NCBI RefSeq assembly: GCF_965279055.1
Contig: NZ_OZ257125.1
Span: 3,100,001 to 3,164,000, forward strand
Length of the DNA: 64,000 bases
DNA from: Hydrocarboniphaga sp965279055
Lineage (GTDB): Bacteria > Pseudomonadota > Gammaproteobacteria > Nevskiales > Nevskiaceae
Direction: 5' to 3'
Of this stretch, positions 1 through 7,587 are shown one piece after another. The position numbers and the translations under genes are program-made. Numbering within the stretch: position 1 is the first letter of the stretch; each line of letters starts with the position of its first letter. Under the pieces are notes generated by a model. That model was not told the DNA's origin. It searched no databases and saw nothing but the letters and a program-made list of their open reading frames with translations.

Positions 1-1223
1 CGACCATCGCCTCCTTCGTGGCGAAGCTGCCGGACGAGATCACCTCGGTGTTCCGCAACGTGCTGCTGGTGTGTGACGAGCAGGGCCTGATCGGCAAAGC
101 GTTGTTTGCCGTCGATGGTTGCAAGCTTCCGTCGAACGCCTCTCGCAGCCTGAGCGGCACGCGGGCCGACATGGCGAAGAAAATCGAAAAGATCGACCGT
201 GCCATCGCGCACATGCTCGACACGCATCGCCGCCAGGATGCCGGCCAGAACACCGACACGCTGACCCAGCGCGAACAGCAGCAGATCGAAACCCTGACGC
301 GCAACAGCAACAAGCTGCGTGAGTGGCTGGCGACTCATCCGGAGAAGACCAATCGCAAGGGTGAACCGCTGAAGTCGAACATCACCGACAACGACTCGGC
401 GACGATGAAGACCAGTCACGGCGTCGTGCAGGGCTATACCGGCGTCGCCGCCGTCGATGCCAAGGCACAGGTCATCGTGCAGGCCAGTGCCTTCGGAATC
501 GGCCAGGAGAATGGACTATTGCCGGAGGTGCTGCAGGCGCTGCGCAGCGACTTCAGCGCGATCGGGAGCGCTGATCCCCTGGCGGATGCGACGGTGCTGA
601 CCGACTCCGGCTATCACTCCGAAGCCACGCTGCAGCGACTGGCCGACGATCAGGTCGACGCGCTGATCGCCGATACCGGCTTCCGGTCACGCGATCCGCG
701 TTTCGCGGAAGCCTGGCAGCACAAGCCGATCGAGAAACAGCGCCAGCCCGGCGAGCATCGATCGAAGTGGTTTGGTCGAGCCGATTTTATCTATGACGCC
801 AATCGGCAGACTTGCATCTGTCCGAATGGAAAGCAGCTCAAACTGAAGACGGTCAATATCGTGATCAGGGGCCGTCGCGGTGTCGGCTTCGAAGGCACGC
901 GCGCGATGTGCCAGGCCTGCTCTTTAAAAGCGAAGTGCATGCGCAAGCCGGATGTGAGTCCGTGTCGTCAGATCACCTTCTTCGACGGCAGCAAAGTGAA
1001 AGAGACGCACCCGCAGACCAAGGCGATGAAGGCCCGAATCGATACGCGTGAAGGCCGGCTGCTGTACAGCCGTCGGCTCGGCATCGTCGAGCCGGTCTTC
1101 GGCAACCTGCACACCAAGGGCCTACGTCGATTCACACTTCGATCCAGGCGCAAGGTGGATGCGCAATGGAAACTCTTCGCCATCGTCCACAACGTCGAGA
1201 AGCTCAGAGGCAAAGCGCCTTGA
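1..1223 (+). CDS. IS1182-family transposase, 5' end outside window
   Basis: DDE transposase of an IS1182-like insertion sequence. The frame is open from base 3 to the stop at 1221-1223, so the N-terminus lies left of the window; the GTG at 18 is probably internal. Recognisable segments are FAVDGCKLPSNASRSLSGT near the start, the central VLTDSGYHSE and ALIADTGFRSRDPRF, a cysteine cluster (CICPNG, CQACSLKAKC) and the C-terminal GRRLGIVEPVFGNLH with its glutamate, followed by LFAIVHNVEKL. This matches the C-terminal DDE_Tnp_1_6 arrangement. About 400 residues are present of the roughly 450-520 usual. No frameshift is seen in the visible part, so the copy may be intact. Confidence 0.88.
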   Translation, partial: TIASFVAKLPDEITSVFRNVLLVCDEQGLIGKALFAVDGCKLPSNASRSLSGTRADMAKKIEKIDRAIAHMLDTHRRQDAGQNTDTLTQREQQQIETLTRNSNKLREWLATHPEKTNRKGEPLKSNITDNDSATMKTSHGVVQGYTGVAAVDAKAQVIVQASAFGIGQENGLLPEVLQALRSDFSAIGSADPLADATVLTDSGYHSEATLQRLADDQVDALIADTGFRSRDPRFAEAWQHKPIEKQRQPGEHRSKWFGRADFIYDANRQTCICPNGKQLKLKTVNIVIRGRRGVGFEGTRAMCQACSLKAKCMRKPDVSPCRQITFFDGSKVKETHPQTKAMKARIDTREGRLLYSRRLGIVEPVFGNLHTKGLRRFTLRSRRKVDAQWKLFAIVHNVEKLRGKAP

Positions 1224-1347
1224 ATGGCTCTTGGAAAGCCTGCCAACTCGCAGTATCGTCAGCACAGACCCTCCACACCCCAGGCGACGGCTCGTGACGC
1301 TGCAGCGTTTTCTATCCACGAACAGCTCAGGCAAGTCGTCGGCTTGC

Positions 1348-1375
1348 ACAGCCGAGTCGGTCTCGGCTGTTTTTC
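1348..1375 (+). terminator. rho-independent terminator after the transposase
   Basis: A perfect 9-bp stem, ACAGCCGAG (1348-1356) and CTCGGCTGT (1362-1370), with a 5-base loop is followed by a T run to 1374. It lies about 125 bases after the transposase stop and just before the signal-peptide coding part of the next frame. It probably belongs to the right end of the insertion sequence. Confidence 0.7.
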
Positions 1376-1385
1376 TACAGCCTCG

Positions 1386-1862
1386 TTGCTGTGCGCCGCC
1401 CTCGCCGGCCTGGTCTGCCTGCCGGCACACGCGGTCGATTGCCGCGACCCGGCGCAGGCGCAGGCCGTCAACGCGACGTTCGAGGCCGACGACACCGCCA
1501 GGCAGGCGGCACTGAACCAGCACACCGCCGAGCGGCTGTACAGGATCGACGCCGAGGCCAAGGCGCTGATCGCGGCCGGCGCCTGGACCGAGGCCGATCG
1601 CAAGAGCTACTTCGGCAAGGCGCGCAGCAGCGCCGCTTACAGCAAGCTCGAACAGAGCAAGAAAGAGCCACTGTTTTCGGTGCAGATGGGCCGCAGCACG
1701 GCCAGCGGCATCAAGACCAGCAACCCGCTCGGCGCCTGCAGTTACGCGCTGAGCACCTTGAGCGCTTACGACGATCTGCGCGGCATCACCGACACGCAGT
1801 ACGACATGCTCGAGAACGGCATCATCGCAATCGCGCAGGCCAAGGGCGTCAAGCTGCCCTGA
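1386..1862 (+). CDS. secreted hypothetical protein, 5' end probably lost to the IS
   Basis: The frame encodes a hydrophobic signal segment (SLLCAALAGLVCLPAHA) and a roughly 140-residue mature part beginning VDCRDP and ending AQAKGVKLP. No known domain is recognised. Two cysteines (VDC and GAC) could pair in the periplasm. The frame is open back to an ATG at 1224, directly after the transposase stop, but that stretch contains the terminator at 1348-1375 and looks like IS end sequence. The signal peptide lacks a positively charged n-region and no ribosome binding site precedes the TTG at 1386. The original start was therefore probably removed by the IS insertion, and expression is doubtful. Confidence 0.5.
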   Translation: MLCAALAGLVCLPAHAVDCRDPAQAQAVNATFEADDTARQAALNQHTAERLYRIDAEAKALIAAGAWTEADRKSYFGKARSSAAYSKLEQSKKEPLFSVQMGRSTASGIKTSNPLGACSYALSTLSAYDDLRGITDTQYDMLENGIIAIAQAKGVKLP

Positions 1863-1865
1863 GTT

Positions 1866-2444
1866 TCAGTTGCGCCGGGAGTCGTCGTCGAGCCAGTCGG
1901 CGGCATTGCGCTCGAACCACGGCATCGCGCCCCAGTCCGCGTAAGAGGGGTGCGCGAAGGCGCGCTCGCCATTGCGGCGTAGCCCGCTTTTCAGCAGCAC
2001 GCTCTGCGAGCCGAAGTTGTCCGGCGCGGTGATCGCGGTGATCGTGTCCAGGCCCAGCGTTGCAAAGCCGTAGCGCAGCAGCGCGATGCTCATTTCGGTG
2101 GCGTAACCGCGTCCCCAGTACCCAGGAAACAGCCGATAGCCGACCTGGATGTGCTGTTCGCCGCGAATGTGATTGAGCAGATGGAAGCCGATGCAGGCGC
2201 CGCTGCGGCGCTCGATGGTCGCCCACACGCCGAGGCCGGGATGCTCGTCGTAGTAGCGCAGCATGCGGCCCTCGAGCATCGCTTGCGTATCGGCGCGGCT
2301 GGCGACACCGCCGAGATGGCGCATCACCTCGGCATCGCTGTTGAGGCGGTCGAGCAGGTCGAGATCGGCGAGGGTGAAACGGCGCAGCAGCAGACGCGGC
2401 GTGCTCAGACCGGTGCCGGCATCGGTGATGGTTGGGTCATTCAT
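1866..2444 (-). CDS. GNAT N-acetyltransferase, RimJ/RimL-like
   Basis: Predicted acetyl-CoA-dependent acyltransferase of the Acetyltransf_3 (RimJ/RimL) type, 192 residues. The N-terminal STPRLLLRRFTLADLDLL is the usual first strand of the group. The acetyl-CoA-binding part reads YRLFPGYWGRGYATE followed by GLDTITAITAPDNFGSQSV and LLKSGLRRNG, where the Q/R-x-x-G-x-G/A loop appears as RGYAT. The ATG at 2444 has GGAGAG a few bases upstream. The substrate (protein N-terminus or a small amine) cannot be told from sequence. It converges on the secreted-protein gene with only 3 bases between stops. Confidence 0.85.
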   Translation of the reverse strand: MNDPTITDAGTGLSTPRLLLRRFTLADLDLLDRLNSDAEVMRHLGGVASRADTQAMLEGRMLRYYDEHPGLGVWATIERRSGACIGFHLLNHIRGEQHIQVGYRLFPGYWGRGYATEMSIALLRYGFATLGLDTITAITAPDNFGSQSVLLKSGLRRNGERAFAHPSYADWGAMPWFERNAADWLDDDSRRN

Positions 2445-2480
2445 GCACGGCTCTCCGATCGATCCCTCTTATGCGTGATC

Positions 2481-2540
2481 GGTCGCGGGCAAGCCCGCTC
2501 CTACATCGGCTTTTCTGTAGGAGCGGGCTTGCCCGCGACC
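2481..2540. repeat. REP-type palindrome pair, family B copy 1
   Basis: Two inverted copies of a unit containing GTAGGAGCGGGCTTGCCCGC lie head to head, separated by about 10 bases. Each unit has its own GCGGGC/GCCCGC hairpin. The pair sits 8 bases before the recQ stop codon, in the gap between recQ and the GNAT gene. Other copies are at 17430, 17601 and 31453. Confidence 0.85.
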
Positions 2541-2548
2541 GGCCACCC

Positions 2549-4438
2549 TCAGCGCCCCAACACCTTCAGGAACGCTTGCGCATACCGCTCCAGCTTGCGC
2601 TCGCCGAAACCCGGTACCGCGCGCATTTCATCGAAGTCGCGCGGGTGCATGCGCGCCAGTTCGCGCAGCGTTCGATCGTGCGCGATCACATAGGCCGGCA
2701 CGCCTTCGCTCTTGGCCAGTTCCAGGCGCACCTCGCGCAAGGACTCGAACAGCAGCTGCTCGATCGGCCCCAGCGGCTCTTCGTCCGGCGCGATTCGGGC
2801 CGCTCGGCCGCCGCGGGCTTTCGGCGATGAGGACGACGATGCGACCGCATCGCTCGGCGGCAGCCAGCGTGCGATGCGCTGGCCGCGCATCACCGCGACG
2901 CCGTCGTCGGTGAGCCGCACCACCGGATGCTGGTCGCCGCTGAAGCCGACCCAGCCGGCGGTCACGCAGCGCGACAGCGCGCGCTGGATCCAGGCCTCGC
3001 TGCGTTCACGCAGCAGACCGAAGGTCGCGACCTGGGTGAGGCCGTCGCGCTCCAGCCGGTCCTCGGTTTCACCGCGCAGCAGGCGCACTGCCTGCTTGAG
3101 TCCGTAACGGTTCTGCACGCGCGCGACGCCGGACAGCAGCTTGCGCGCCAGCAGCGAGGCTTCCTCGCTGGAGACTTCGTCGACATTGCCCAGCGCCTGG
3201 CAGACGTCGCAGCGGCCGCAGCCGTGCAGGGTCTCGGCCTCGTCGCCGAAGTAGCGCAGGATCGCGTCGTGACGGCAGGCGGCGCCGTCGGCCCAGCGGA
3301 TCAGCTCCAGAAACAGATTCCACTTGTGCTCGACCACGTCGGCGTTGGGCGTGCCTTCAAACGACGACGGCGACTCCAGCAGCCGGCGGCGCATCGGCAG
3401 ATCGCTCTGCTGCCAGCACATCATGCCGACCGCGTCGCTGCCGTCACGGCCGGCGCGGCCGACCTCCTGGTAATAGGCCTCGATCGAACCCGGCGGGCCC
3501 AGATGCACCACGCAGCGCACGTCGCCGCGGTCGATGCCCATGCCGAAGGCATTGGTCGCGCAGACGATCTCGGCTTCGCCGCGGGTGAACGCGGCCTGCG
3601 CGGTCGAGCGCGTGTCCGCGCTCAAGCCGGCGTGATACACCGTGGCCTTCCAACCCGCTGCAGCAAGCCTCGCCCCTTCTTCTTCGGCGAGGCGCCGCGT
3701 CGGCGTGTAGACGATCGCCGAACCGCGGCCGGCACCGGGCGCAAACAGCGTTTCCGCGAGCACCGCGTCGACCCGCGCGGCGCGTTCACGACCGCCGCCG
3801 ATTTCCGCCGCGCGCAGCGCCAGGTTCGGCCGAGCGAAGCCGCGCACCAGCTGCGGCGTGTCCGCCGGCAGACCGAGCCGGTTGATGATTTCGTCGCGCA
3901 CGATCGGCGTCGCGGTCGCGGTGCAGGCCAGAATCCGCGGCGCCTGCATCTCGCGCAGCAGCTCGCCGAGCTGGCCGTATTCCGGACGGAAATCGTGGCC
4001 CCATTCGCTGATGCAATGCGCCTCGTCGACCGCGACCAGCGGGCAGCCGAGACGGCGCAGGCGCTCGCGGAAACCCGGCAGGGTCAGGCGCTCCGGCGCG
4101 ATATAGATCAGCTTGTAGTCGCCGCGCTCGAGCCCGGCGAGGCGCTCGCGCGCATCGTCGGCCGACAGGGTCGAGGCGAAGAACGTCGCCGGTACGCCGC
4201 GCGCGTTCAGCGCCGACACCTGGTCCTGCATCAGCGCGATCAGCGGCGAAATCACCAGCGTGGTGCCCGGCAGCAGCAGCGCCGGCAACTGGTAGCACAG
4301 GCTCTTGCCGCCGCCCGTGGGCGCGACCAGCAAGGCGCGGCCGACATCCAGCAAGGTGTCGATCGCCTCGCGCTGGCCGGGGCGAAAAGAGTCGTAGCCG
4401 AGGCGCGTCAGCGCCTCGTCGAGATCGGTGGAAAGCAT
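2549..4438 (-). CDS. recQ: ATP-dependent DNA helicase RecQ
   Basis: 3'-5' superfamily 2 DNA helicase acting in recombination and fork repair, about 629 residues, the usual length for the family. Walker A is APTGGGKS (about residue 40) and the DEAH box with the aromatic-rich loop is VDEAHCISEWGHDFRP (about 140). The C-terminal helicase motif is GRAGRDGSD (about 330). The zinc site has four cysteines in ACRH...GCGRCDVC (about 375-400). A winged-helix region follows and a C-terminal HRDC domain ends in VPGFGERKLERYAQAF. The start at 4438 is preferred over 4444 because TATCCT lies exactly 6 bases upstream, suggesting a leaderless mRNA. Confidence 0.96.
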   Translation of the reverse strand: MLSTDLDEALTRLGYDSFRPGQREAIDTLLDVGRALLVAPTGGGKSLCYQLPALLLPGTTLVISPLIALMQDQVSALNARGVPATFFASTLSADDARERLAGLERGDYKLIYIAPERLTLPGFRERLRRLGCPLVAVDEAHCISEWGHDFRPEYGQLGELLREMQAPRILACTATATPIVRDEIINRLGLPADTPQLVRGFARPNLALRAAEIGGGRERAARVDAVLAETLFAPGAGRGSAIVYTPTRRLAEEEGARLAAAGWKATVYHAGLSADTRSTAQAAFTRGEAEIVCATNAFGMGIDRGDVRCVVHLGPPGSIEAYYQEVGRAGRDGSDAVGMMCWQQSDLPMRRRLLESPSSFEGTPNADVVEHKWNLFLELIRWADGAACRHDAILRYFGDEAETLHGCGRCDVCQALGNVDEVSSEEASLLARKLLSGVARVQNRYGLKQAVRLLRGETEDRLERDGLTQVATFGLLRERSEAWIQRALSRCVTAGWVGFSGDQHPVVRLTDDGVAVMRGQRIARWLPPSDAVASSSSSPKARGGRAARIAPDEEPLGPIEQLLFESLREVRLELAKSEGVPAYVIAHDRTLRELARMHPRDFDEMRAVPGFGERKLERYAQAFLKVLGR

Positions 4439-4444
4439 GCGCAT

Positions 4445-4450
4445 AGGATA
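4445..4450 (-). promoter_or_regulatory. putative -10 box of leaderless recQ mRNA
   Basis: TATCCT on the minus strand is followed by 6 bases and then the ATG at 4438. A TANNNT box this close would place the transcription start at the start codon. The same spacing occurs before the genes at 4981, 24189 and 46296. Confidence 0.45.
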
Positions 4451-4495
4451 CGACGTCGCGGATGCGCTCCGCGTGGCACAGGCCTCAGCCCGACC

Positions 4496-4903
4496 TCAGC
4501 CAGGCGACTTCTGCGCGGCGCGTTCGGCCTTGAGCTTGGCCTTCATCTCGGCCTTTTTCTGCTCGCAGGTCGACGGATCCGAGGCGCACTCGGACTTCAG
4601 CGCGGCTTTCTGCTGCTTGGCCTGCGCCTTGGCCTGCTCGCAGGCGGCCGGATTGCCGGCGCACTTGTCTTTCAGCTGGTGCGCCTTGGTCTTGGCCTCG
4701 GCGGTCTTGGCGGCGCAATCGGCGTCGGCCGCGCACTTGCCCCTGGCGGTTTCGGCCTTGGCCTTGATTGCCTCGCATTTGTCCGGATGGGCATTGCACT
4801 TGGCCTCGATCTGCTCGGGCGTAGGCGGGGCTTTCTGCGCCTGGGCCGGCATCACGAAGGCGAGGCTCAACAGCGCGATGGCAAAGCGGGGTCGAAAGCT
4901 CAT
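4496..4903 (-). CDS. secreted cysteine-repeat lysine-rich protein
   Basis: A 135-residue protein with a clear signal peptide (FAIALLSLAFVMPAQAQ). The mature part is Lys/Ala-rich, probably helical, with about four repeats of a K/E-C-x(5-7)-C module: KCNAHPDKC, KCAADADC, KCAGNPAAC and ECASDPSTC, spaced by KAKAE-like helices. Paired cysteines in each module could form disulfides that staple helical hairpins in the periplasm. No named family is recognised. The start at 4903 is preceded by AGGA. It lies between recQ and the divergent ATPase gene, with about 57 bases to recQ. Confidence 0.75.
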   Translation of the reverse strand: MSFRPRFAIALLSLAFVMPAQAQKAPPTPEQIEAKCNAHPDKCEAIKAKAETARGKCAADADCAAKTAEAKTKAHQLKDKCAGNPAACEQAKAQAKQQKAALKSECASDPSTCEQKKAEMKAKLKAERAAQKSPG

Positions 4904-4968
4904 GGCGGATTCCTGTGCAACAAAGTGAAGAAACTCGTGGAGCGCACTATCGCAAACCCGCGTGGCGC

Positions 4969-4974
4969 TAAAAT
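4969..4974 (+). promoter_or_regulatory. putative -10 box of leaderless ATPase mRNA
   Basis: TAAAAT lies exactly 6 bases before the ATG at 4981. There is no ribosome binding site in the 20 bases upstream of that ATG, which supports a leaderless transcript. Confidence 0.5.
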
Positions 4975-4980
4975 GGCGCC

Positions 4981-5748
4981 ATGACCGACGCCCTCGCCTA
5001 CCGCTGGCGCGCCCGCGCGCTGCAACCGATTTCGCATCCGCAGACGCTGCAATTGAACAGCCTGCTGGGCATCGACCGCCAGAAGGACCTGTTGGTTCGC
5101 AACACGCTGCAATTCGTCAACGGCCTGCCGGCGAATCACGCGCTGCTGACCGGCTCGCGCGGCACCGGCAAGAGCTCGATCGTCAAGGCGCTGCTGACCG
5201 AGTTCGCGCCGCGCGGCCTGCGCCTGGTGGAAGTGCCGCCTCACGATCTGGTGGAGATGCCGGACATCGTCGCGCCGCTGCGCAAGCGGCCGGAACGCTT
5301 CATCCTCTACGTCGACGATTTCTCGGTGGCAGCCAACGACCGCTCGCTGGCCGCGCTGAAGACCGCGCTCGATGGCGACATCGAGGAGGCGCCGGAAAAC
5401 GTGCTGATCTACGCCACCTCCAACCGCCGCCACCTGATGCCGGAGTTCACCCGCGAGAACGAGGAATATCGCTGGGAGGGCGAAGAACTGCACCCGGGCG
5501 AAAGCGCCGAAGAAAAGATTTCGCTGTCGGAACGCTTCGGCCTGTGGCTGTCGTTCCCGCCGTTCAACCAGATGCAGTACCTGGACGTGGTGCGCTCGCA
5601 CCTGGCGTCCTTCGGCGTCGACTCGCTCGACACCGAAGGCGAGAAAGCGGCGCTGCGCTGGGCCCTGATGCGCGCCTCGCGCTCGGGGCGCGTGGCCAAG
5701 CAGTTCGCGCGCGACTGGGCGGGTCAGCTGGGCCTGGCGAAGGCGTAA
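4981..5748 (+). CDS. AAA-type ATPase, DUF815 family
   Basis: A 255-residue P-loop ATPase of the DUF815 group. The Walker A motif is LLTGSRGTGKSSIVKAL (about residues 55-71), Walker B is FILYVDDFS (about 104-112) and an arginine-containing sensor region is IYATSNRRHLMPEF (about 142-155). The family's cellular role is poorly defined and no partner gene is adjacent. The ATG lies 6 bases after TAAAAT with no visible Shine-Dalgarno sequence. Family assignment is confident; the function is not. Confidence 0.88.
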   Translation: MTDALAYRWRARALQPISHPQTLQLNSLLGIDRQKDLLVRNTLQFVNGLPANHALLTGSRGTGKSSIVKALLTEFAPRGLRLVEVPPHDLVEMPDIVAPLRKRPERFILYVDDFSVAANDRSLAALKTALDGDIEEAPENVLIYATSNRRHLMPEFTRENEEYRWEGEELHPGESAEEKISLSERFGLWLSFPPFNQMQYLDVVRSHLASFGVDSLDTEGEKAALRWALMRASRSGRVAKQFARDWAGQLGLAKA

Positions 5749-5773
5749 ACGCAGCTTGCCCGCCATAACTGCA

Positions 5774-5879
5774 CCCCGTTCCTCCCGAGTAGCGCCGAAG
5801 GCGCGTATCGAGGGACGCATCGGGTTCGCTTGCGTCCCTCGATACGCCGGGCAAGCCCGGCTACTCGGGAGGAACGGGG
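5774..5879. repeat. BIME-like inverted repeat, family A copy 1
   Basis: Two inverted units of about 43 bases, each starting near CGTTCCTCCCGAGTAG and ending GTATCGAGGGACG, with a small internal hairpin in each arm. The whole folds into a long cruciform-like stem. It lies between two convergent genes and may also end transcription. Copies occur at 11292, 23702 (opposite arrangement) and 61123. Confidence 0.88.
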
Positions 5880-5910
5880 TTTTGTTCCGCTCCGCCGGGT
5901 CCTGCGGAAG

Positions 5911-6177
5911 CTAGCCCAGCTTCTTCAGCAGCTCCGCGACCTTGGCGATGTACTGCTTCTGCGCGGCATCCTGCTTGGTGCCCTTGAGCTTGGCCCAGGC
6001 GTCGAACTTGGCGCGGTCGACGACATTGAGCATGCCGGGACGCGAGCCGCTGACATCACCGTCGCTGCCCTGCTTGAACAGCGAGTACAGCGCCAGCAGG
6101 TCGTCGTTGCTCGGCTTCTTGGTCAGCTTGCGGACGTCTTTCTGCGCTTGTTCGAACTGCGCTTTGAGGTCGGACAT
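5911..6177 (-). CDS. acyl-CoA-binding protein
   Basis: An 88-residue cytosolic protein that binds medium and long acyl-CoA esters. The four-helix ACBP fold is recognised by FEQAQKDVRKL, the LLALYSLFKQGSDGDV motif of helix 2, and KFDAWAKLKGTKQDAAQKQYI. The length matches the family (about 86-90). The start at 6177 has a good AGGAG upstream; a longer open frame extends to 6630 but is only a shadow of folA. It lies downstream of thyA-folA on the same strand with a 23-base gap and may share their transcript. Confidence 0.93.
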   Translation of the reverse strand: MSDLKAQFEQAQKDVRKLTKKPSNDDLLALYSLFKQGSDGDVSGSRPGMLNVVDRAKFDAWAKLKGTKQDAAQKQYIAKVAELLKKLG

Positions 6178-6200
6178 GGGGTTCTCCTTGTGGTGATGGT

Positions 6201-6698
6201 CTAGGCGCGCCGCTGCAGCGTGATGAAGCTGTAGGCATGGGCATGACGCTCGTCGGCGGCATGCTCCTCGCGCTGCGTCTCGACGAACTGGCCGGCATCG
6301 TACTCCGGCAGCCGCGTGTCGCCCTCGATGGGCGCATGCACGCGCGTCAGATACAGCGTCTGCGCCAGCGGCAAGGTCTGCGCGTAGATTTGAGCGCCGC
6401 CGATGACCATCAGTTCGGCGATGCCTTCCTGATCGGCCGCGGCCAGCGCGTGATCCAGACTTTGAAAAACGCGGGCGCCCGGCGCATCGAAGCCGGCGTT
6501 GCGGCTGATCACCCAGTTGTCGCGCTGCGGCAGCGGCCGGCCCAGCGACACCCAGGTCTTGCGGCCCATGACGATGGTCTTGCCCAGCGTGAGCCGCTTG
6601 AAGTGCTGCAGATCGGCCGGCAGCTTCCACGGCAGATCGCCGTCACGGCCGATGACGCCGTTCTCGGCGGCCGCGACCACCAGCGACAGGGCCGCCAT
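6201..6698 (-). CDS. folA: dihydrofolate reductase
   Basis: NADPH-dependent reduction of dihydrofolate to tetrahydrofolate, the step that regenerates cofactor consumed by ThyA. At 165 residues it has the standard chromosomal length. It begins ALSLVVAAAENGVIG, then LPWKLPADLQHFKRLT with the catalytic acid in PAD, then TIVMGRKTWVSLGRPLP and the NADPH loop LMVIGGAQIYAQ. The ATG overlaps the thyA stop in an ATGA, implying translational coupling. Longer open frames through this start are artefacts. Confidence 0.97.
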   Translation of the reverse strand: MAALSLVVAAAENGVIGRDGDLPWKLPADLQHFKRLTLGKTIVMGRKTWVSLGRPLPQRDNWVISRNAGFDAPGARVFQSLDHALAAADQEGIAELMVIGGAQIYAQTLPLAQTLYLTRVHAPIEGDTRLPEYDAGQFVETQREEHAADERHAHAYSFITLQRRA

Positions 6699-7492
6699 CA
6701 GACCGCGACCGGCGCCTTGATGTGCGGATGCGGATCGTAGCCGCTGAGCACGAAGTCCTCGAGCTTGAACGCGAACAGATCCTTCACTTGCGGATTCAGC
6801 GTCATCGTCGGCAGCGGCTTCAGCTCGCGCGACAGCTGCAGCCGCGTCTGTTCGAGATGATTGCTGTACAGATGGCAGTCGCCGCCCGTCCAGATGAACT
6901 CGCCGGGCTGCAGGCCGCAGACCTGCGCGATCATCATCGTCAGCAGCGCGTATGAGGCGATATTGAACGGCACGCCGAGGAAGATATCCGCGCTGCGCTG
7001 ATACAGCTGGCAGCTGAGCTTGCCGCCGGCGACGTAGAACTGGAACAGCGCGTGACAGGGCATCAGCGCCATCTTGTCGAGCTCGCCGACGTTCCAGGCG
7101 GACACGATCAGCCGCCGCGAGTCCGGGTTGCCGCGAATCTGGTCGAGCAGCAGCTGGATCTGGTCGATATGGCGGCCGTCGGGCGTCGGCCAGCTGCGCC
7201 ACTGCTTGCCGTAGACCGGGCCGAGCTCGCCTGTCGCATCGGCCCATTCGTCCCAGATCGACACCTTGTTCTCGCGCAGCCAGGCGACATTGGTCTCGCC
7301 GCGCAGGAACCACAGCAGCTCGACGATGATCGAGCGCAGATGCAGTTTCTTGGTGGTCAGCACCGGGAAGCCTTCGGCCAGATCGAAGCGCATCTGGTGG
7401 CCGAAAACAGAGAGCGTACCGGTGCCGGTACGGTCGGACTTGGCCGCGCCCGTATCGAGCACGTGCTGCATCAGATGGAGGTATTGGCGCAT
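6698..7492 (-). CDS. thyA: thymidylate synthase
   Basis: Converts dUMP and methylene-tetrahydrofolate into dTMP and dihydrofolate. At 264 residues it has the same length as the E. coli enzyme. Motifs include DRTGTGTLSVFGHQMRFDL, LRSIIVELLWFLRGETN, the nucleophile cysteine in LMPCHALFQFYV, and RSADIFLGVPFNIASYA for dUMP binding. It ends in HIKAPVAV, the normal C-terminus. It is the first gene of the thyA-folA pair. A TACCAT box lies 6 bases before the ATG, though a short GAGG also overlaps that spacer. Confidence 0.97.
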   Translation of the reverse strand: MRQYLHLMQHVLDTGAAKSDRTGTGTLSVFGHQMRFDLAEGFPVLTTKKLHLRSIIVELLWFLRGETNVAWLRENKVSIWDEWADATGELGPVYGKQWRSWPTPDGRHIDQIQLLLDQIRGNPDSRRLIVSAWNVGELDKMALMPCHALFQFYVAGGKLSCQLYQRSADIFLGVPFNIASYALLTMMIAQVCGLQPGEFIWTGGDCHLYSNHLEQTRLQLSRELKPLPTMTLNPQVKDLFAFKLEDFVLSGYDPHPHIKAPVAV

Positions 7493-7498
7493 GCCTCA

Positions 7499-7504
7499 AT
7501 GGTA
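7499..7504 (-). promoter_or_regulatory. possible -10 box close to thyA
   Basis: TACCAT on the minus strand followed by 6 bases and the thyA ATG. It fits the TANNNT-N6-ATG pattern but is weaker than the others because GAGG in the spacer could act as a ribosome binding site for a longer mRNA. Confidence 0.3.
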
Positions 7505-7587
7505 TCGCAGGCGGCGCGGCCGGGCATTCAAACCCGGCGCCCCACCGCGGCATCCAAGCTGCAAAACACCAGCCCGGAACCTTGCCG

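Noticed and set aside
2927..4984. A 685-codon plus-strand frame opposite recQ
   Set aside because: Antisense of RecQ motifs and of the Cys-repeat protein; low-complexity Arg/Ala/Gly composition.
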